Shown: positions 9,976 through 17,596 of the stretch, piece by piece
How positions within the stretch are numbered: the stretch's first letter is position 1
How the letters are laid out: each line of letters begins with the position of its first letter
NCBI GenBank assembly: GCA_019648995.1
Contig: BLXT01000403.1
Span: forward strand, 994,644-1,014,666
Length of the DNA: 20,023 bases
Direction: 5' to 3'
From: Plakobranchus ocellatus
Lineage: Eukaryota > Mollusca > Gastropoda > Plakobranchidae
Position numbers and translations under genes: made by a program
Notes under the pieces: model-generated
What the model was told of the DNA's origin: nothing
The model's database searches: none
Seen by the model: only the letters and a program-made list of their open reading frames with translations

Positions 9976-9993
9976 CTGGGGTTGCATCAAAAC

Positions 9994-10575
9994 ATGTTGG
10001 ACACTATATTGAAAGCATGGCGAAAATCAACATATAACCAATATCAAACATGTTTAAATAGATATTTTGAATTCTGTCAGGGTAGGGGGAGAACTTGGTA
10101 GTCAGGGGACAGAAAATTGCCGATGGAATTTTTACAACTAATGGTGGAGAAAAAATATAGCTATAGTGCCATAAATATGGCCAAATCTGCTATGTCACCT
10201 TGTACCCAATTTGGATGTAAATGAGAAACAAATATTGAAATACTTTATGAAGGGTGTATTTAATCAAAACCCACCAAAACCTAAATACAAGAATATTTGG
10301 GACATTTCTACAGTTCTAGACTATATCAAATCTATGGGCACTAATGCAGAGCTGTCCGTATGAATGCTGACCCTCAAATTAGCCATGCTCATCGCCCTCA
10401 CAACTCGACAAAGGGTACAGATCATTGCATCCATTAGTGTCAATTCCCTGTTTTTCAATGATAAAGGTGTTACAATTAAATTAGACAGTCTATTAAAAAC
10501 AACCTGATGTATTTCATTGCCCGATGCAATCTGTAGGCAAACATTATAACCATACTTGGATAATGTAATCAAGAG
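9994..10575 (+). pseudogene. tyrosine recombinase fragment of the DIRS-like element
   Basis: YR enzymes integrate the circular element copy. The N-terminal SAM-like part reads ILKAWRKSTYNQYQTCLNRY (from 9994), then EFLQLMVEKKYSYSAINMAK followed by SAMSP. One frame over, from 10241, come KYFMKGVFNQNPPKPKYKNI and WDISTVLDYIKS, and then the catalytic core start LAMLIALTTRQRVQIIASIS, in which RQRVQ carries the first catalytic Arg (AGG 10412-10414). SLFFNDKGVTIKLDSLLKTT follows. Breaks: TAG 10099, TGA and TAA near 10220-10262, TGA 10361-10363 and TGA 10505-10507. A last weak segment (PDAICRQTL...PYLD) fades near 10575. The C-terminal HxxR and nucleophilic Tyr are absent. The motif spacing matches DIRS recombinases and not phage integrases. 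Confidence 0.85.
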
Positions 10576-10955
10576 GGCATTACGGGCGGCTGCCCTAGAC
10601 CTAGCCTCAAGGTATACAAGCGTAGATTTAGATCTAGCTTCTAGATTTTTATTGTGTTTTTACCCCGATCTCAGTGCCATTGAATTCAAGGATATTTGAG
10701 TAGGAGAGGCTGGTACACCCGCCCGAATTGGTGAGTACATTGATATGTAAACTGGGTTAAGATGGTTTAGGATTGTGGCGTGGGCCTTTTAAGTTTAATG
10801 GAGATTAGATCATTCAACATGAGTAGGGCCTAGAATCAGTTGTAGATCCCATAGATTTAGGCTACCCTCTCAGTCCTAGGTTTAGATCTAGATTGTAAAA
10901 CTGGGGTATCAAATTAACCTTCAACAGGTTCCTTGAAATGAATAAGCCACGAAAG
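10576..10955. other. unassigned; TCTAGATC-rich
   Basis: No gene is seen. The palindromic word TTAGATCTAG recurs at about 10627 and 10880 together with related words, and the stretch leads directly into the 75-bp tandem array. It may hold the eroded 3' end of the DIRS-like element. Confidence 0.3.
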
Positions 10956-11300
10956 CACAATGATCTATGTGATCCATAGGGTAGTGCTTGCTTAACTATA
11001 TCAATGCTTAACCTATACTTAACAGAATAACACAATGATCTATGTGATCCATAGGGTAGTGCTTGCTTAACTATATCAATGCTTAACCTATACTTAACAG
11101 AATAACACAATGATCTATGTGATCCGTAGGGTAGTGCTTGCTTAACTATATCAATGATTAACTTATACTTAACAGAATAACACAATGATCTATGTGATCC
11201 GTAGGGTAGTGCTTGCTTAACTATATCAATGCTTAACCTATGCTTAACCTATACTTAACACAATGATCTATGTGGTCTGTAGGGTAGTGCTTGCTTAACT
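10956..11300 (+). repeat. 75-bp tandem repeat array, about 4.6 copies
   Basis: Units begin CACAATGATCTATGTGATCC at 10956, 11031, 11106 and 11181 (exact 75-bp steps) and again at 11259 (78 bp, from a small local duplication of CTTAACCTATG). The last copy ends at about 11300. Units differ by only a few substitutions. Each contains a near-palindrome CTATGTGATCCATAG and repeated CTTAAC words. Because 75 is divisible by three, the minus strand stays open as a 25-residue periodic frame (10862-11185). That is a by-product and not evidence of a gene. Confidence 0.95.
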
Positions 11301-12231
11301 TCTCGTTTTTGTTTTATACCTTGAAACTAGATCTACTCTAGATCTTGCTGGAATCTACACTAACCTATACATAAAATAAATACAATGTATTTAAATTAAA
11401 CCGAACGTACAAACCAGCCTCGGCCTACAAGTACGAACCCTCTTGCTTTGGGAATTGGCGCACAGTTTGCAAGCCCGATGTGTAAATGATTTATGCCTGA
11501 TTGGCCAGGGGCGAACAAAAAGGCCTAATTTTTTTATTACTTACACCTTTGTTGTAAAGTACTTTATATTTCACTTTGCCTCTTATAGCATACTAATTTT
11601 AATATGCCATTTGTTTTAAAGGTTTTTTTTTTGTATTTTGTTTTTTTTTACATGAAGAGCACAACATGCATGTGCTCGTGCTAATTACATGTGTCAAACA
11701 CTAGAACAATTTGTTCTCTTCAGTACAATGACCAAATGATGTGGCCAGCTTAGATAGACCAGATACGTGTCGCATCTATATTTCAATTTTCATTGAGGCT
11801 CCTGTAAAAAAAATATGTATGTTGTTTTTCTTCGATAATCCCATTCTCATGTACTCTTTCTTGATGTCAATTATCTGTTAAGTTAAAAAATTATGAATGT
11901 CATAGCTATGCATATTTCATTCATTGTTGATTTTGTTAAGAAGTCTCCACATGCTTTGACCATATTCATTCCTTTGACTATTACAAATTATCCTTTGGTT
12001 ATTGCTGATTGTTATTTATGCCACCTTATTATGAAGTCATTTCTTTTTATCAATTAAGCGAAATTTTAATTTTTTATACTATGACTTTTGAGTCTATCAC
12101 CATAGGCATAATGTACCGAGAATCAATAATAATGATTGCAATACCGTTTTCAATTTGGCAGTTTGTCTTACTAATTTATGTGATAACGTTTATATCAATG
12201 TATATCGCTTTCTATTACGTCTTTGAAGTCT
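11301..12231. other. AT-rich, no recognisable gene
   Basis: There are T-rich runs near 11530, 11620-11655 and 11800. The open frame at 12009-12272 is hydrophobic and Ile/Phe/Tyr-rich. It runs into the inverted repeat element, which is typical of AT-rich noise. Nothing else is supported. Confidence 0.4.
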
Positions 12232-12582
12232 TACGTGACCTTAGTGGACCAGTCTCTGGGTATATAGAATAGAAGGGTAAACGAGACTTACCTGAAAGTT
12301 GAAGTTTGCCATAAATTCTATATGCCCAGAGACGTCCACTAAGGTCAAGTGCCTGCCCTCACGTCTCTCCCTAGTTATGACAACTTAATCGTGCATCGAT
12401 AAGACACATGCTAGTAAAAAATTAATAAATGTGTCAATTAGTTCATAATAGTTAACGACTTCGAAGGGTGACGCTTACTTAGGGGTCAGCATCTATCTCA
12501 CTTGACCTTAGTGGAAGTCTTTGGGCATATAGAATTTATGGCTAACTTCAACTTTCAGGTAAGTCTCGTTGACCCTTCTATT
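12232..12582. mobile_element. MITE/foldback element with 81-bp inverted arms
   Basis: The left arm 12271-12351 (AGAAGGGTAAACGAGACTTA...) and right arm 12499-12579 are inverted copies with about 4 mismatches in 81 bp, enclosing about 147 bp. Identity may extend to AAT at both outer edges. A further inverted copy of the arm's inner half lies immediately outside the left arm (12235-12270, GACCTTAGTGGACCAGTCTC), so the left side alone can form a second hairpin. The right side continues inward with GCTTACTTAGGGGTCAGCAT, shared with the solitary copy at 4389-4458. There is no coding capacity, consistent with a non-autonomous DNA transposon. The target-site duplication is unclear and the superfamily unknown. 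Confidence 0.85.
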
Positions 12583-13440
12583 TGAGGTAGTAGCTCATTG
12601 TTTTATCACCATGCTGGCTTTTTACAACTATATGAATCAATCACTTCAACAAAGGTTGAACTGACTCCAATCAACAGTGCTCTCAGAAATCCTTTTTTAT
12701 TCTACCTGGTTGAATACCTTGGCTTCTTCTTTCATGAGGCAATAGGATCTTTTTGGACAATGGCTATCTCGACAAAAGTTACCCACCAACAATTCAAAAA
12801 TACTATTACTATTCAACTCTAACATGACCTCCAAAAATTTCACTTTTTCATTTCATCCTCAAAGTTTTTCTTTTCCGAAATTTTCTAACACATCCCCTGA
12901 AAATTTTGCCAATACCTCTCCACGTGAATTGGATGTAACGATGCAAAAGTTCGTATTGCAAGCATCAGGGAGACACATTGATTGCTATCAACAATGACTG
13001 CATAGCTTAAAGATGTCCTGGAGAGCAGTGAAGAAGTACTGATAAAAGCTCTTCTTACAAACTTGTCTATTGAAAGGCACTTTGGTCATTCACACTCTAG
13101 CAAGAGGAGAAGATCTTAGCATTACACTCATCAATGATTTGGCTAAGGCAGGGGAGGAAAAGACTATGGACATGATACTGTGGTTCACATGCTGAAGGGA
13201 AAGATTGTGGAAACGGGCAAGACAGCAAAGCGAGAAAATGTGAAAGAAACACCACGAAGAGATAGAAGGGTATTTATCCCTAAAATTAAAGCTAAGAGAC
13301 AATGATGATGCCAATGATATCAATCCAGTCCTCCAGGAACAGCTAAAACAACACCAAATGATTGCTATTTGTTTGAGGATGTTGATATCCAAGCAATTCT
13401 TTTTTCTATTCTTTTCAACTGATTCAAAAAGTTGTTCACC
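12583..13440 (+). other. coding-like but unclassified, broken
   Basis: On the plus strand at about 12990-13400, stop-poor but frame-changing segments read DVLESSEEVLIKALLTNLSI, then IHTLARGEDLSITLINDLAK and AGEEKTMDM, then a basic stretch near KTAKRENVKETPRRDRR. The amphipathic, charged composition differs from the surrounding AT-rich DNA and could be the eroded C-terminus of an element-encoded protein. I do not recognise a family. The smaller open frame at 12598-12822 is unrecognised too. Confidence 0.25.
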
Positions 13441-14240
13441 CCCTAAAGGTCTAGACTAACCACTAAAATTTTAACCCCCCAAAAAAACGAAGCTGCCACA
13501 TAATTCGCACCCCTCAGAACAGGAGTCTCCACGAGCTTCTGTTCTTGTTAGGTTAGATCTACATTTGCAAGGCATTTTGCAAGTTTTCAGTCAAATTAAC
13601 ACTTTCCAGACTGAAAATAAAACCTCATAAGAAGTAAACCCGAAGTTCTTGTTCATAGGTCAAGAATTCAATTAATTTGGATTGGGTAAACCCAAGGCAT
13701 ACACTTTGCAAGATAGCTCATCTCCGGATTAGGAGTTAAATTGGAATTATATGCCTCATGTGATTTTAAAAACTTTTCAAGAACTACAATCTAACAAAAA
13801 TGTAATCACAATATAGGTTTCAAATTTCACTCAATATTGCACAACACCCTATACAGAGATATGGGATTATGCATTTACTCAAAAAAAAAAGTTTTAGTGT
13901 CTTAGGGTTTGCCTTTCATGCAATTTTCTCCTTCCATGGATATCTCATGCTCAATATTTTACCTTTTTTCTGAGGGCATCTCAGAAGATCTTTACTTTTG
14001 GGAATGAAATTGAACCTGACGTGTTGCTCATCGAATCAACTTAATTAGTTGATGATAAAAATAGCTGATTTTTTAAATCTTTAAACCATCATGTGTACAT
14101 CTACTATTCCCAATATCCATGTCATAGATGAATTGGGATAGTCAATCAGTCAAGCAAAAGGGATGGCAAATAGATTTGCCTTTGGTTGTTAGTCATGAGA
14201 GCACTTTGTTGAACATTTATCCAAAGAAATTAATATTAAT
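13441..14240. other. 3' flank of HPF1, no gene seen
   Basis: This lies downstream of the HPF1 stop on the minus strand and should contain its 3' untranslated region. I did not find an AATAAA or ATTAAA signal on the minus strand within it, so the cleavage signal is a variant, lies further away, or was missed. The composition is AT-rich with no repeats of note. Confidence 0.35.
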
Positions 14241-14551
14241 TTAAACCTGAAGTTCATCAACACTTTCCTCTATGCTGCGTCTGCACTTCAAATGGGCCTC
14301 AATAATCTGCTGGAATTGTGGTCTGTTGAGCAACTGGTACGCTAGGGGCAACAGGATGGAGATCTGAGGATGAAACTCCTTGCTGCCGTAGCTGAAGAGA
14401 CAGAGACCCAACTCAAGACCTTCTCCGTAGTCACACTCATCGTTGGCAAATTGGATGAAAGTGATGATTTCTTGAAGAGCCTCTGATGCTTTCTCCCTTT
14501 CTGCTTCTGTTTTGCCTTTCACAATCTTCTCCAGCATAATTTTTAGGCTCT
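14241..14551 (-). CDS. HPF1: HPF1 (histone PARylation factor 1), last coding exon
   Basis: HPF1 binds PARP1/PARP2 at DNA breaks, completes their active site and directs ADP-ribosylation to serine. This exon encodes the protein's C-terminus. The acceptor is TTTTACAG before 14551. With a phase-1 codon shared with the upstream exon it reads ...SLKIMLEKIVKGKTEAER, then EIITFIQFANDECDYG, GLELGLCLFSYGS, ISILLPLAYQLLNR and QQIIEAHL, ending VDELQV and TAA at 14241-14243. FVQFANDECDYGMGLELG and LLPLAY-LL are signatures of the family. The Asp-Glu of NDECDYG corresponds to the human pair known to matter for PARP contact and catalysis (Asp283/Glu284), and both are kept. There are no stops or frameshifts. 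Only the two last exons lie in the window. Confidence 0.95.
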
Positions 14552-14783
14552 CTGTAAAATTTCACACATGGCACATTTCAAACCCATGAAAAAAAATAAA
14601 ATAAATTTTGTAAAAGAAGAAATTCAATTAACAAAAATTACAGGATAATCTTCTTAATACATAGATGAAACTAATTTTTAATAGTAATATAATCAGACTA
14701 AAAGCAAAACAAATTCTTACAAGAAAAAGTAATCAGAATTACTATCTCAAAAAAATTGATGGTGAACTTTTTTTAATATATCT

Positions 14784-14797
14784 ATCTTTTGAAATAT
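14784..14797 (+). repeat. target-site duplication, left copy (right copy 15258-15271)
   Basis: ATCTTTTGAAATAT is found immediately before the LINE fragment and again immediately after its TGATGATGATG tail, without mismatch. The right boundary is ambiguous by one or two bases because the tail and the duplication share AT. Confidence 0.93.
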
Positions 14798-15257
14798 CCA
14801 TCCGGACAAGAAGAAGAGCCCTTGAGTGCTATATAGAGCCCATCTTGATGTATGGATGTGAGGCCTGGACAGTGTCAAAACAGACTCAGAAGAAGCTGGA
14901 AGCAACGGAAATGTGGTTCCTTAGAAGAATGCTGCGAATCTCATGGACAGCAAAGAAGACAAATGACACAGTTTTAGAGGAAGCTCATACAGCAAGACTA
15001 CTCATAAGCAAAATCCGTAAACGTCAAGCAACCTTTTTCGGCCATGTTATGCGAAGAGAAGGGTTGGAGAATCTTGTAACAACAGGAATGTTGGAAGGAA
15101 AACGCAGTAGGGGAAAACAACGAGAAAAGCACATTGAAGGCCTGACAGACTGGCTGAAGGCAGGGAAATCGTTGGAAGCAATAGAAGCGACAAAGGACAG
15201 GAAAAAGTGGAGGACCATGATCGCCAACGCTGTAAAGCAAGGCACCTGATGATGATG
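14798..15257 (+). mobile_element. 5'-truncated non-LTR retrotransposon (LINE), 3' end with TGA-repeat tail
   Basis: The plus strand encodes only the C-terminus of a LINE endonuclease/reverse-transcriptase protein: RALECYIEPILMYGCEAWTV, then WFLRRMLRISW, RKRQATFFGHVMRREGLENL, GKRSRGKQREKHIEGL, DRKKWRTMIANAVKQGT and TGA at 15247. It ends in a TGATGATGATG tail. The 14-mer ATCTTTTGAAATAT flanks it at 14784-14797 and 15258-15271, a perfect target-site duplication. The element is therefore about 460 bp, truncated at the 5' end during insertion. It lies antisense in the HPF1 intron. The coding part has no stop, so it is probably fairly young, yet it cannot move by itself. Clade (RTE-like or other) is uncertain. 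The longer open frame beginning at 14665 includes flanking DNA and is not the gene's true start. Confidence 0.92.
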
Positions 15258-16083
15258 ATCTTTTGAAATATTTGATACAAGTATTTAAACATTTTCTTTT
15301 TCTCAAAATAATGTAATCAGAAATCTTTTACTGACACCGTTGTTAGCTTTTACACTCTAACAGACTTTGCTTAATGTATTTCTGTTTGGACTGAGCCAAT
15401 TCATTTATAGGAAACAAAGTTTATCTTTTCCTTAAAAGAAAGGAACATGTGGCAGCTTGCAGGAGGCATTGTTTAATATTGTGTGCACAAATGAAAACCT
15501 TTACTCACAAGCTTACAGAGTCAAATCACCAATATTTACTGGTGCATGACAAAAAAAAATGTATTTTAACCAAGGCAGTATTTCATCATTTATATTAACC
15601 ATTACATTATGAAGAGTTAAGAGAAAAATTGCACAATAAAAAAAGGTTTACATGGATCACTGTTTTCTTCAGCAAATTTATCTAGAGTTGCGTTAGAAAA
15701 TGAAAAAAGGAGAAAGAAATTGCAAGTATTGAAAGAAAAAAGGTCATTATCAGCCATTAGTATGACAACGAAAAAAAAAAATTCATAGTCATAATTTACA
15801 CATCTTCCGCCTTAATTTATCACATTGCATGTATTATTTGCGATAGTTTCTAACCAGATCTTATGCTATCATCGGCAAACAATCACAATCACCTCAGTGT
15901 ACATGTTCTAATATGGAATCACAAATTTTTTTTTTATATCTCTTTTTCACTATAAATGAGCTCTTACTTTCCGAAACAAAGAACTTTTATTTCCTTTTTG
16001 ACTGTAGGTTGATCAACAGTCCTGCTTCCAAGCTATAATTTTTTTAAAGGTGGCATTTGATTTTCTCAATCACTAGCATGAAG

Positions 16084-16491
16084 CAGGGTTCCAACAGCTA
16101 TCCTTCCTTAAAGATAAGGAGGTTTCAAGGAGAAAATTTCAAAATCAAGGAAGCTTTTTGCATGCACTTTGAAATAGAAGAGTTCACATTAGCGCCAAAC
16201 TATGAGTATAAGAAAACATAAGTTATTATATCATTGTAATATGGCGGACAAGAAGTGGACACAACTGAAAGTAAGCGCTTATATACCGCCACGTCGCCCA
16301 CATTGTTTATAGTTGTTGCCCTTAATCTCAGTCCATGCAATTTTTTTTTCTTTCCTTAAATCATCTTCTCAATTCAAGGAAGTTTCAAGGAAATTTTTGA
16401 ACTTAATGCCAAGTTCAGGAGATTTTGATGGGAAACAAAAATCACAAGGTTTAAAGGAGCTCCTTGAAAATAAAAAGCCACAGGAACCCTG
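16084..16491. mobile_element. hAT-like MITE (about 408 bp) in HPF1 intron
   Basis: It starts CAGGGTTCC (16084-16092) and ends GGAACCCTG (16483-16491), perfect 9-bp inverted termini of the type common in hAT transposons. Subterminal TTTCAAGGA/TCAAGGAA words recur on both sides (about 16120-16155 and 16375-16400), with a palindrome AAGGAGCTCCTT near 16455, as expected for transposase-binding subterminal repeats. There is no transposase coding. The 8-bp flanks (GCATGAAG and ATGTCAGC) do not match, so the target duplication has decayed or the boundaries are slightly off. The core contains an exon-like ATGGCGGAC start (see findings). Confidence 0.75.
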
Positions 16492-16607
16492 ATGTCAGCA
16501 GAGGGCATAGAAAATTCTAAAGATTGAAGGATGAAATTGGACATGGAAAGTGATTTTGAGCTTCACAGTTAATAAAATAAGAATGATGCAAATTTAGAAA
16601 TGAGGTA

Positions 16608-16688
16608 TAGGTTTAGATCTAGATCTAGAGACCATAAGACGGAAGTACTGATGAGGTAGATTTAGGTCTCAATCTAGATCTAGACCTA
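16608..16688. repeat. long hairpin built from TCTAGATC units
   Basis: The left arm 16608-16633 (TAGGTTTAGATCTAGATCTA plus GAGACC) pairs with the right arm 16665-16688 (GGTCTC plus AATCTAGATCTAGACCTA), with about 24 of 26 positions complementary. The loop is 31 nt. Each arm is itself made of the palindromic ATCTAGAT word that recurs all over the window. It could be a small foldback element or a recombination product of the dispersed palindromes. Confidence 0.8.
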
Positions 16689-17020
16689 ACTCAGAGGCCT
16701 ACACAACATTGCCCTGTTTTCCACCCTTTATGCAGCATTTAGATAGTAACTTTGTCCCTCTCTGCGTTACCATTTCTCTCTTCATCGATTTAGATGCAAT
16801 TAAAGATCTTTTAAAAGATCCACTTGGGAAAAAGAGTTATGCCCCTAGCAGTTGAAATTTAATGATGCTTTTGTGAAATCTTTGATAAATTAAGGCTTAA
16901 TATGCAGAAATAAAAGCTGAGCAAATCAAAGTGAAGGATATGAACGAACTTCTTCACTAACTACAAAAACGCAAATTTTTTTAAAAAGTAAGCAAATTTT
17001 AAGCAAAGTGGTATTCCTAC

Positions 17021-17256
17021 TTGGCGACTCGGGGACAGGCCTGTATCCAACATCATTGGCATCCACAGGCACAACCATTCCTGCTTCATGGAATGTAGGG
17101 CAATTCACTTTCTTCTCTCTCTTTTTCATAGATTTTGTCACACGTTCAAGTGAGAGCTGCAGCTTTTTGGCTTCCCTCTCAATAGACTGAATCACCTGTT
17201 CCATCAGTTTCTTTTTATCTCCTTTTTCAGATTTTACTTTTAGAGTTGCATATGTA
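17021..17256 (-). CDS. HPF1: HPF1 (histone PARylation factor 1), penultimate coding exon
   Basis: This encodes the middle of the PARP-interaction region just before the NDECDYG exon. Acceptor TTTCTTTTCAG precedes 17256 and the exon starts in phase 2. It reads TYATLKVKSEKGDKKKLMEQ, a helical basic segment AKKLQLSLERVTKSMKKREK, then the family hallmark TFHEAGMVVPVDANDVGYRP and VPESP. It leaves in phase 1 at CCAA|GTAGGA. Splicing to 14551 restores VPESP-KSLKIMLEKIV without a break. It matches human HPF1 in order and motif ([22 protein letters not shown]). No defects are seen. Earlier exons lie beyond the right edge of the window or in sequence I could not recognise. The open frame extending outside these limits is intron read-through. 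Confidence 0.94.
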
Positions 17257-17596
17257 CTGAAAAGAAACAAGAGAAAGAAAAAAGAAGCATATTGGGAATT
17301 CAGTTCATAACATGTGCGTATGAAGGGGCACTATTCGCTTTTGTAAAATAGGTCTTATATTGTGCAGAGGGCACAAAGAAGGATTGCAAGTGGTAGTCAA
17401 CACTGTAAGATAATGGGTTGGTTGGTTTTCGTATACAGCCAGTCCACAACAAGGTGATATCAGGCTCTTAGGCCAGGATTCCTGTTAAGGGGCTTGAAAC
17501 CACAACAGAAGGGTGCTTGCAGATCTCAGGGAGGATTCCCTTGTATGCATAGAGGAGAGTTAAAATGTGAAACACTGATAATTATGACCAATATTG

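Larger units (their letters stand above)
5404..10575 (+). mobile_element. degenerate DIRS-superfamily (tyrosine-recombinase) retrotransposon
   Basis: The order gag, reverse transcriptase, RNase H, linker and tyrosine recombinase on one strand is that of DIRS/Ngaro-like YR retrotransposons. These integrate through a circular intermediate using a recombinase and have no DDE integrase. The sequence supports each part separately (see the component entries). All parts share the plus strand and the expected order, but the recombinase is separated from the RNase H linker by about 1.4 kb of non-coding DNA. Stops and frameshifts occur throughout, so the copy is dead. Element termini were not identified; the start and end given are the limits of recognisable coding sequence. 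Subfamily (DIRS, PAT or Ngaro) is undecided. Confidence 0.87.
14552..17020 (-). other. HPF1 intron (between the last two coding exons)
   Basis: Read on the minus strand, the donor is CCAA|GTAGGA at 17020 and the acceptor TTTTACAG ends at 14552; the intron is phase 1. It has been a landing site for several elements: a truncated LINE with target-site duplication (14784-15271), a hAT-like MITE (16084-16491) and a palindromic hairpin (16608-16688). The remaining stretches 15272-16083 and 16689-17020 are AT-rich with A- and T-runs, and I see no gene in them. Confidence 0.85.

Noticed and set aside
5404..10575. Gypsy-type LTR retrotransposon or retrovirus-like element
   Set aside because: There is no protease, DDE integrase, LTR or envelope. 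The RT/RNase H linker (IDLFAS, LFPPFNLI, PKWETQPWFP) and the tyrosine recombinase place it in the DIRS superfamily.
9994..10575. Phage or bacterial integrase from contamination
   Set aside because: The motifs (YSYSAINMAKSAMSP, KPKYKNIWDISTVLDYI) are those of DIRS recombinases, and the fragment lies in the right order and strand behind DIRS gag, RT and RNase H.
10862..11185. 107-codon minus-strand frame with a 25-residue periodic repeat
   Set aside because: It follows entirely from the 75-bp tandem array, whose period is a multiple of three. There is no supporting start context, splice structure or known family.
10956..11300. CRISPR-like array
   Set aside because: Whole 75-bp units are repeated with no variable spacers, and the sequence is from an animal genome. 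It is an ordinary tandem repeat.
12009..12272. 87-residue hydrophobic frame as a small membrane protein
   Set aside because: AT-rich DNA readily encodes Ile/Phe/Tyr runs, and the frame ends inside the inverted-repeat element. No homology is recognised.
14665..14797. N-terminal part of the 194-codon frame as genuine LINE coding sequence
   Set aside because: The target-site duplication at 14784-14797 shows that the element begins at 14798. Upstream codons are host intron read in frame by chance.
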